Part shown: positions 5,543-11,366 of the stretch, piece after piece | Position numbering within the stretch: the first letter of the stretch is position 1 | How the letters are laid out: every line of letters starts with the position of its first letter | Assembly (NCBI GenBank): GCA_026991005.1 | Contig: JALXCH010000577.1 | Span: forward strand, 1-11,366 | Direction: 5' to 3' | Length of the DNA: 11,366 nt | Source: Calditrichia bacterium | GTDB taxonomy: Bacteria > Calditrichota > Calditrichia > RBG-13-44-9 | The notes under the pieces: model-generated | Databases searched by the model: none | What the model saw: only the letters and a program-made list of their open reading frames with translations | What the model was told of the DNA's origin: nothing | Program-made: the position numbers and the translations under genes

Positions 5543-6331
5543 TCATCCCAGCGTCACATCCAGATATAGCATGACCAGAATGCCAATCATGGTACCGAAG
5601 GTAGCAATCCGCTCGTGCCCTTTGCGGTGGGTCTCGGGAATAATTTCGTCGCTGATGACGTAGAGCATGGCACCGGCGGCAAATCCCATGGCGTAGGGCA
5701 GAACCACACTCATGGCACTCACTGCCCAGGCGCCTAAAATAGCCAGGGGAATCTCCACCAGTCCGGCTCGAATACCCACCAGGCTGGCGTAGAAACGTTT
5801 GCCCATTCCGGCGTTCAGGGAGGAGATGGACACTGCCAGTCCTTCGGGGATGTTCTGAAATCCAATGGCCAGCATCAGAATTACCGCATCTTTCATATTA
5901 CCGGAGCCAAATCCCACTCCCACCGCCAGTCCTTCCGGCATGTTGTGGAGGGTAATGGCAATAATGAACAACCATACTGCTTTCAAGCGCTTGGAATGGC
6001 CTCCTTCTTCCCCCATAATGAAATGCATGTGGGGAATAAAATGATCGGCCAGATCCAGGAAGATCACCCCCAAAATAATACCTACCATGACGGAGTAAAT
6101 ACTTCCGTATTCAATTCCCGGTAAAATTAAACTGGTAAAACTGGCGGTAAGCATGATGCCGGCGGCAAAACCCAGCATGGCATCCAGCATTTTCTGAGAG
6201 ACCCGGGAGAAAAAAAGTACCAGTAGAGCACCCGCAGCATTCATAGCGGTAATAATGATTCCGCCAATTAAACCCAGTATAACGGGATTATGGCCAAATA
6301 CCTGTGTAAACCATTCACTAAATGCCTGCAT
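5543..6331 (-). CDS. ZIP-family divalent metal transporter, GufA type
   Basis: 262 residues, inner membrane, about eight predicted helices. ZIP proteins move Zn2+ and other divalent ions (Fe, Mn, Co, Cd) towards the cytoplasm. The metal-site signatures are present: HNMPEG at 129-134 in helix 4 and QNIPEG at 159-164 in helix 5. Gln in place of the first His of the helix-5 motif is the pattern of the bacterial GufA group rather than ZupT. E193 (GLVEIP) lies in helix 6, and DEIIPETH (228-235) near the C-terminus is also typical. A short His-containing loop (HFIPHMH, 97-103) precedes helix 4. The ATG at 6331 is preceded by GGAGG. It lies convergent to the MerR gene across a repeat-rich spacer. 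Metal specificity cannot be read from sequence. Confidence 0.92.
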   Translation of the reverse strand: MQAFSEWFTQVFGHNPVILGLIGGIIITAMNAAGALLVLFFSRVSQKMLDAMLGFAAGIMLTASFTSLILPGIEYGSIYSVMVGIILGVIFLDLADHFIPHMHFIMGEEGGHSKRLKAVWLFIIAITLHNMPEGLAVGVGFGSGNMKDAVILMLAIGFQNIPEGLAVSISSLNAGMGKRFYASLVGIRAGLVEIPLAILGAWAVSAMSVVLPYAMGFAAGAMLYVISDEIIPETHRKGHERIATFGTMIGILVMLYLDVTLG

Positions 6332-6795
6332 ACATCCTCCTTAACTGTAGAACTTCTGTGAAGTAAATACAAAAAACAGAGGTGGAATTCAAGCAAATCA
6401 AAAAATAATAAGCCATTGAGTTTAACGGGTAAAATCAGGAGCAGTATTGAAAGCGATGGTTTGGCAAAAATATTGGCACTTCGTCCTAAATTTTACCGTT
6501 AGCTACTATTAACCCGAATTTCACCAGGGCAGTTTCGCAAACATGTTGGATAGCTGCCTGGGAGGAAAAAGTGTCCCGGTGTAAAGAGGAACGGGATTAC
6601 GGCAACCAGCAAATTCCACCGCTGTGGAAGAATAATTAAATTTTCACTTCCTCTTATCCGTCCGGTAAAGTGTATTTCACCGAAGCGGAGTTTTTTCTTC
6701 CACCAGAATGAAACTCCTTCTGCACGTCATTTAAAAGAACGGTAAGGGGCAACACCCCTTACCGCGAAGTTTACCGGGCGCCTGACTTTTTCGTT
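6332..6795. other. Spacer upstream of the ZIP gene and downstream of the CBS gene
   Basis: About 460 bases with no gene. Just upstream of the ZIP ribosome binding site is ACTTC-TGT-GAAGT (6353-6365) next to TGTAGAA (6346-6352), which equals one half of the palindrome before copB. CCAGGGCAG (6524-6532) can pair with CTGCCTGG (6554-6561) with one bulge. The clear terminator-like hairpin at 6740-6764 is listed separately. Confidence 0.45.
6740..6764 (-). terminator. Rho-independent terminator of the CBS-domain gene
   Basis: CGGTAAGGGG-CAACA-CCCCTTACCG is a perfect 10-bp stem with a 5-base loop. On the minus strand it is followed by TTCTTTTAAA and lies about 32 bases after the stop codon of the CBS gene. 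The symmetry of this block also resembles dispersed GGGGCAACxCCCC elements, so it could be a repeat recruited as a terminator. Confidence 0.6.
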
Positions 6796-7233
6796 TTAAT
6801 GGGAATGCGGAGGAATGTAGTGAATGTATTCGTGAAGGACTCGAATCTCAAAATCCTGATCTTCAATATGCGAGTCCAGCAAATCGCGCATGGAAATGAA
6901 TCCCTTCAGCGTCTGTCCATCCACAATGGGAATATGACGCATGCGGAACTTTTTAACCAGCGCGGTACATTCCGACACAGTGCAGTGAACGGGAGCGGCA
7001 ATTACTTCCTGGGTCATCGCTTCTTCAACTTTCACCTTTGTGGGATATTTACGCTGTGCAATAACGCGCATGAGCAAATCTCGTTCGGAAAAAATGCCCA
7101 CCAGTTTATCTCCGTCCAGTACGGGAACAGCGCCAATCTCCTCCCGTGCCATCTCCTCCACCACTTCCTGCACCGTTTGCCCTACCCGGGCGCAGCAAAT
7201 CTGCTGATTCTCGATGAGTTTATCGATAAACAT
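6796..7233 (-). CDS. Two-CBS-domain protein
   Basis: 145 residues, cytosolic, made only of a CBS pair (Bateman module). The first CBS domain spans about residues 8-62 with GAVPVLDGDKLVGIFSERDLL; the second about 73-120 with RHIPIVDGQTLKGFISMRDLL. The GIFSERD and GFISMRD segments are the canonical nucleotide-contacting strands. Stand-alone CBS pairs usually sense AMP, ATP or related ligands and regulate partner proteins; no partner domain is fused here. The C-terminus is short and His-ended (YIPPHSH). The ATG at 7233 is preferred over the frame opening at 7275 because AGGAGG lies just before it. The gene is alone, ends in a strong hairpin, and is separated by some 460 bases from the ZIP gene, so shared function is not implied. 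Confidence 0.92.
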   Translation of the reverse strand: MFIDKLIENQQICCARVGQTVQEVVEEMAREEIGAVPVLDGDKLVGIFSERDLLMRVIAQRKYPTKVKVEEAMTQEVIAAPVHCTVSECTALVKKFRMRHIPIVDGQTLKGFISMRDLLDSHIEDQDFEIRVLHEYIHYIPPHSH

Positions 7234-7675
7234 AATGAGTCCTCCTGTTTTTGGTGAAATATGATTTACCCCCAATGAATGTTAAGATACAAATGGTAAA
7301 TACTATCACGTTCCTGTATTCATTCTCCCGGTTGTATTATTTAGTGGTCACTGTAATATGACATGAAGTTGAGCGAAAAAAAAGAAAAATTTTGTAGGTA
7401 GCACAATTTTTTTGAATTAAAAATGTAAATATGAACTTTAAAAAATGGAAAATTTTTTAGGATGTGAAAAAAAGGTGTGCGGAACACGAACTTGCATGAT
7501 TCGCAGTTTGTTGGTTGAATCCGGGATTTGTTTCCGGAATATTCCTGCTTTGTTGGGGCCAGTTAAAACTAACCGGAATTCCCGGGGAGTTTCAGGTGCA
7601 GTTTCTGAAAGTAAAAATTGGCTTTGAACCGGGACTTGTTATTGCTGCGTTCGGGCAATGGGCCAAGCTATGTCC
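7234..7675. other. AT-rich spacer before the CBS gene
   Basis: About 440 bases. The part near 7340-7460 is very AT-rich, with runs of A and T, and probably includes the leftward CBS promoter, though no clear -35/-10 pair stands out. Short rightward frames here (for example from 7515) overlap the end of the next gene and have no ribosome binding site. Confidence 0.4.
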
Positions 7676-9265
7676 CTATTTGCTCAAAACTATCTTTTGC
7701 ATGGTTCGAAATGTTCCTGCCCGAAGCATAACAAAATAGACTCCGGAAGAAACGCGATTTCCGTTCTCATCGGTTCCGTCCCAGCGAACTTCTCCTTTTT
7801 CACCATCCCCTGTACCGCGAAAGAGAGAACGAACTTTTTGCCCGGTTATAGAAAATATGATTATTTCGCAAACCACGGGTTGATGTAAATAACCATTTTG
7901 GGTTTCCCAGCGGATGGTTGTTTCGCCATTAAATGGATTGGGAAATCCAGGGAGTAATCGAAAGCCGGAGAGTTTCACCGGAGCATTCATCTGTGGTAGG
8001 AATAGAATTCTTTGCCTGGCTTCCAGGTGGGTGTTCCCGTTGGCCTCAGCACTCAGTAAAAAATAGGTCACATAATAAGCAGAATCTGATCCGGGAAGGA
8101 ACGCATCAACATATCTGTAAAAAGCCGGGTGAGTGCTATTCCCTTGTCCTTTCAGTGTAGGGAGTTGTTTATATGATGCTATCTCGATGGTTTTAGAGCC
8201 AATTTTTCTCTGCAGGATAAATCCTGCATTATTTATTTCTGCCTGGGTGCTCCATTCCAACACAACGCTGTCTGCCACCTGCCGGGCAGAGAATTCCTGT
8301 AACTGCACCGGTAGCGGTGTGTCTCCATCGCTAAAACCGTATGTGTGGTCATCCGTTTTTACCCAGATTTTTCCCATATCTGTGTAGCGATAATGGAGCG
8401 GACTCTCGTGGTAAATCTCATTACCAAAAAATGTCCCGCTGTTTACGGTGGGACGTGTGCGATAGGGTGCTTCGGAATTAGAGGCCGAAAAGTACGGTTC
8501 ACCCCATCCGGTTGCCTGGTGCCCGTAAAGCAGAGCGGAATACCAGGCGTAGTGAAACTTGTTCTGATCGTACCCTACCGACGATGTAGTGGTTGTAATC
8601 GACCAGATGGAAAATCCGATTGTTTGTTGATAATTGCGTAACTTATCGGCTTTGCTTATCCAATCTGTTTCTGAGGCATAATTGCCCAGTTGAATCTGGT
8701 AGCTTTCGGAGAGGTAAACATCGTTGCTATTCAGGTGGGTAGGTTCCCCGGTTGGATTATAGGTTGGATCCACCGCATCGCCAAAAACATCATCAGGATC
8801 CCATCCATTGGCACAAACCGAAAGGTTGTATTTGTGCACAGAATCCACTGCAGCATTTTGCCGGATGCGGCTCACATCGTAGTCGTAACCAAAATCATCC
8901 AGAAAAATGCCGTCTGCTCCGCTCGCCTGCCACTCCTGAATACAGGTACCGATGGAATCCAGAGTCAAATTTTTCGTGCTAACACCCAGATCAATATAAC
9001 CAAACACTTTTGTAGAATAGTTCTGGTGCAATAACTGAATAATTTGAACCGTTTTATTATGATCGCTGTGAGCGGCTTTCTCCAATCCGTCTCCCAGTAC
9101 TACAAAATCATATTTTCCCAGAGTCTCTGCTGCGACATTCACATTACCCTGTGCATTGTTGATTAAAGAGGGATAACCATAATAAATTAGTAATTTTCGG
9201 AGATTCAGGCTCTGGCTCATCGAAAGAGTGTGGCAGAATAAAAGAATGAAAATAATGCGCTGCAT
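7676..9265 (-). CDS. Secreted GH114-like TIM-barrel glycosidase with C-terminal sorting/FlgD-like tail
   Basis: 529 residues, ATG at 9265 after AAGGGG. Residues 1-18 are a signal peptide (MQRIIFILLFCHTLSMSQS region). Residues about 22-290 resemble a GH114 / endo-alpha-1,4-polygalactosaminidase-like barrel: KLLIYYGYPS, FGYIDLGV (88-95), WQASGADGIFLDDFGYD (112-128) and VYLSESYQ (183-190). D123 or D124 and E187 are candidate catalytic acids by position. Residues 318-415 (LPVQLQEFSARQV...VVLEWSTQAEINNAGF) form the beta-sandwich often found before sorting tails. Residues 440-529 (FPNPFNGETTIRW... WDGTDENGNRVSSGVYF... MQKIVLSK) are a FlgD-Ig-like/type IX secretion C-terminal domain. The protein is thus probably exported to the surface or medium to act on a glycan, perhaps galactosaminogalactan-like. 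It is alone. The barrel assignment is by motif, so substrate is open. Confidence 0.7.
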   Translation of the reverse strand: MQRIIFILLFCHTLSMSQSLNLRKLLIYYGYPSLINNAQGNVNVAAETLGKYDFVVLGDGLEKAAHSDHNKTVQIIQLLHQNYSTKVFGYIDLGVSTKNLTLDSIGTCIQEWQASGADGIFLDDFGYDYDVSRIRQNAAVDSVHKYNLSVCANGWDPDDVFGDAVDPTYNPTGEPTHLNSNDVYLSESYQIQLGNYASETDWISKADKLRNYQQTIGFSIWSITTTTSSVGYDQNKFHYAWYSALLYGHQATGWGEPYFSASNSEAPYRTRPTVNSGTFFGNEIYHESPLHYRYTDMGKIWVKTDDHTYGFSDGDTPLPVQLQEFSARQVADSVVLEWSTQAEINNAGFILQRKIGSKTIEIASYKQLPTLKGQGNSTHPAFYRYVDAFLPGSDSAYYVTYFLLSAEANGNTHLEARQRILFLPQMNAPVKLSGFRLLPGFPNPFNGETTIRWETQNGYLHQPVVCEIIIFSITGQKVRSLFRGTGDGEKGEVRWDGTDENGNRVSSGVYFVMLRAGTFRTMQKIVLSK

Positions 9266-10545
9266 GGCGACCCCTTCATTGTTTGATGTCTTCCTGGGAT
9301 GTACTTCTTTAATTTGCAGGTTTTCCTTCGGTATTTTCAGGAAAATTCCAGATAAAAAATTCGGTAAAAACCTTTGAGAATTTTTTTACGAAAATTTTAG
9401 TGGATCATTAGCCGAGAAAACCTCAAGAAAGATATTCTGCAATTGGCGATAAAGGCAATAAAAATTTTGTTTTGAAAATCGATTTTACCTGCGTTTTTTG
9501 TGTTGCTTTTATTGAGCCACCTTTATTCGAGCGGTGGAAAAAGTAATGCAGGTTTACATCGATCGCGCGGAGTTTTGGAATAATTCCGATTTGCCAATTC
9601 ACCTCTGAGGATAATATTTTATTTGGTGAATAACCAATTTCTATGGGTTCCAGAAAACTGCGGCAATCCACGGAAAAAGGCACCCGTAACAGAACTTCCC
9701 AGAGGTGCCGATAAACTTCTAAACGGCATTCCGAGGAAAGGCTGTGCCAGGGAAAGCTCAAAGTTCCGCGCCGTGTTTTAACCGCAACAACCGTCAATGA
9801 CGCAACGGTTTTTTTGCAGTGCGCAGTGTCTTCGCAGCATCACCGCTCGTCTCCCCTGAACGAAATTTTAATCCACTGTGTGAAGGCAGTAACTGTTAAG
9901 CAGTTAGGTATTTAACATCCCGCCTCAATTGCCCGGAATTCTATGGGGAGGATTAAAATAATTGTGAATTAAGAACTTTTAATTTCGCAACCACAGAAAG
10001 CACAGAGGGCACTGAATGAAAATATCCATGACCAATGAAAAATAGAAATTTTTGTTAAATAAATAAGGAAAGGATGTTTTTTGCTCAGATACTCCGCGTG
10101 GTTTGAATAGATTCTCGGGATTAGAAAATCATCCTCTGGAAGGCGAAGAGCTTACAAAGGAAAAAAGCACTCGACCTCTTCCAAGTTCCAGAAGAACAAA
10201 TGAAGTAATCTGTAAATTTAAATTAATTTTTACAACTGTAAAAGAAACATGTGGAAACAGAGCTTGTCCATCCAGATGATTCTAATTTGTAGAGGAATCT
10301 GCCTCTTCACAGCATCCATCCCAATACAGGCTTTTTTAATCGGGCGGAATGCACAGATGAGCAAGGAAACTTTTGTAATTCCAATTGTTTGAAAAATCGT
10401 TGGTGGAAACAAACATTCTTTTTAAAAACCCCTTTCAAAATAAAACTGCCCAGGCATTGGAATGTCCGACAATTTCAAACTTCCATCGGTTGCTCCCTTG
10501 TTTTTTTCCGTTTAAGACGTTATTTTATGAAAAAAAGGTTTATCC
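9266..10545. other. Long gene-poor spacer with an inverted repeat copy
   Basis: About 1.3 kb without a convincing gene. A 124-codon leftward frame at 9423-9797 starts at TTG with no ribosome binding site and has no recognisable motif; it may be a relic. The part 9955-10150 is an inverted copy of the mosaic repeat. The stretch 10150-10545 holds nothing I can name beyond the leader of the DUF362 gene. Confidence 0.5.
9955..10150 (-). repeat. Mosaic intergenic repeat, inverted copy C
   Basis: Read on the minus strand it gives CCAGAGGA (about 10,140), then 44 bases later GGAGTATCTG with GCAAAAAA (10,095 downward), then CAGTGCC-TCTGTG-TTTCTGTGGTT (about 10,014-9,990) and TTCTTAATTCACAATTATT (about 9,976-9,958). 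Copy B has CCAGAGGA and GGAGTATCTG 45 bases apart and the same CAGTGCC/TCTGTGG box. Copy C lacks the heptamer array, and its GGAGTAT-to-CAGTGCC distance is 81 bases compared with 151 in copy B. Confidence 0.55.
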
Positions 10546-11366
10546 ATGAAGAAGAGACCTGAAGTCTGGTCCCGGCGGGAATTTTGCCGAATAGCCGCTC
10601 AGGGAGCAGCGGGATTTTCTCTCTCCCTTACCTTACCGGTAACAGCTGCCACTGATAAACCTGCAACCAATATTAAACAGGCATTGCAATTTCCCCGTAC
10701 TTCCCAATCACTCCCCGGAAAATACCCGGGTAAGGTGGTAGAAGTGGTTCATTCCCAATCGGTTCAGGGTTTAACCCCGCAAACAGAGATCGTTCAATGG
10801 ATGTTGGAGAAGGCGTTGCTTGAGCTAACCCGGAGTACCTCCCTGGTGCGAGCCTGGCGCCAATTTATTTCTCCCGATGATGTGGTAGGGCTAAAAGTAA
10901 ATCCCGTTGCCGGAAAATTGCTTTCCACCAGTCGGGAACTGGTGCAAGTGGTGATTCGCCAGCTGGAATTAGCCGGTGTCCCCCGCAGCAATATTATTAT
11001 CTGGGATCGTCGAGAATTCGAACTCCACGAAGTGGGTTTTACTGCCCGGAATTTTCCGGGTGTCACCATCCTGGGTACAGAGCGGAAAGATGCCAGTGGC
11101 TCTTTTTACGATGCAGATGGGCGGTTGTACAGCGAGGCGATGATTGATCCCGAATGGTACTATTACGCCGATTGCGAAATGAAGTACGATTCTGAAACAC
11201 TCCCTTACATGGTTAATGAGGGAAAATATTCTTATTTTTCCAGAATAGTAACCCGGAAAGTCACTAAAATTATTAATCTTCCCATTCTGAAAAACGCAGG
11301 TTCTTCTATCACCCTTTGTTTAAAAAATCTGGCTTACGGTTCAATTACCAACACTGCCCGGTTGCA
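10546..11366 (+). CDS. Tat-exported DUF362-family protein, 5' part
   Basis: The ATG at 10546, after AAAAAAAGG, opens a frame that runs off the right edge; 273 residues are visible. The N-terminus MKKRPEVWSRREFCRIAAQ followed by GAAGFSLSLTLPVTA is a twin-arginine signal (S-R-R-E-F), so the protein is folded before export to the periplasm. From about residue 65 it shows the DUF362 pattern: VVEVVHSQSV, a segment with DDVVGLKVNPVAG, NIIIWDRREFEL, and near the edge KIINLPILKNAGSS followed by LCLKNLAYGSITNTARL. DUF362 proteins often carry iron-sulphur clusters or act near redox enzymes, but their reaction is not established. A nearby ATG at 10527 is out of frame and soon stops. Upstream is a 1.3-kb spacer, so it starts its own transcript. 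Confidence 0.88.
   Translation, partial: MKKRPEVWSRREFCRIAAQGAAGFSLSLTLPVTAATDKPATNIKQALQFPRTSQSLPGKYPGKVVEVVHSQSVQGLTPQTEIVQWMLEKALLELTRSTSLVRAWRQFISPDDVVGLKVNPVAGKLLSTSRELVQVVIRQLELAGVPRSNIIIWDRREFELHEVGFTARNFPGVTILGTERKDASGSFYDADGRLYSEAMIDPEWYYYADCEMKYDSETLPYMVNEGKYSYFSRIVTRKVTKIINLPILKNAGSSITLCLKNLAYGSITNTARL

Noticed and set aside
6470..6490. Second sigma-54 promoter (TTGGCAC at 6474)
   Set aside because: The -12 GC is missing at the required ten-base spacing.
7515..7739. Hydrophobic 74-codon rightward frame
   Set aside because: No ribosome binding site, overlaps the C-terminus of the GH114-like gene, no family recognised.
10230..10412. 60-codon minus-strand frame
   Set aside because: No ribosome binding site, no domain, AT-rich chance frame in a spacer.

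Overview
The window looks like chromosomal DNA of a diderm environmental bacterium from the Calditrichota / KSB1 / Ignavibacteria side of the Bacteroidota-FCB assemblage. The main clues are a secreted protein with a C-terminal 'NPFNGETTIRW...WDGTDENGNRVSSGVYF' FlgD-like / type IX secretion tail, a Tat-exported DUF362 protein, and long gene-poor spacers filled with heptanucleotide arrays and mosaic repeats. Strong Shine-Dalgarno sites precede almost every gene, which argues against classical Bacteroidia or Flavobacteriia. The phylum is an inference from style, not from a marker gene.

Layout. 1-373 (-): 5' part of a short-chain dehydrogenase/reductase. 374-1457: repeat-rich spacer with mini-hairpins, two direct copies of a diverged repeat unit, and two heptamer arrays, (CAAATNN)n and (CYCTATG)n. 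1458-1673 (-): 71-residue unknown protein. 1674-2075: regulatory spacer with a perfect 16-bp palindrome and a good sigma-54 -24/-12 element. 2076-4672 (+): probable operon of a 36-codon ORF, a small SHOCT-domain membrane protein, and a CopB-type (P1B-3) metal-exporting P-type ATPase with a very His-rich N-terminus. 4868-5260 (+): MerR-family metal sensor whose 5' end has no acceptable start. 5261-5542: structured, low-complexity spacer. 5543-6331 (-): ZIP/GufA-type metal transporter. 6796-7233 (-): two-CBS-domain protein followed by a likely intrinsic terminator. 7676-9265 (-): secreted GH114-like TIM-barrel protein with a sorting tail. 9266-10545: long spacer without a convincing gene, holding an inverted third copy of the repeat unit. 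10546-11366 (+): 5' part of a Tat-signal DUF362 protein.

Functional reading. The centre is a metal-homeostasis neighbourhood: an exporter (CopB), a probable accessory mini-protein (SHOCT), a thiol-type MerR sensor and a ZIP transporter. The copB operon appears to be under sigma-54 control with an upstream palindrome placed like an enhancer site, which is uncommon for a copper pump. The MerR sensor has the Cys-35-Cys-9-Cys spacing of Hg/Pb/Zn sensors rather than that of CueR, and may be inactivated by a small indel.

No rRNA, tRNA, CRISPR array, transposase or phage gene was seen. I found no complete, obviously novel defence or biosynthetic system. The most unusual features are the sigma-54/palindrome promoter and the mosaic repeats with interchangeable heptamer arrays.
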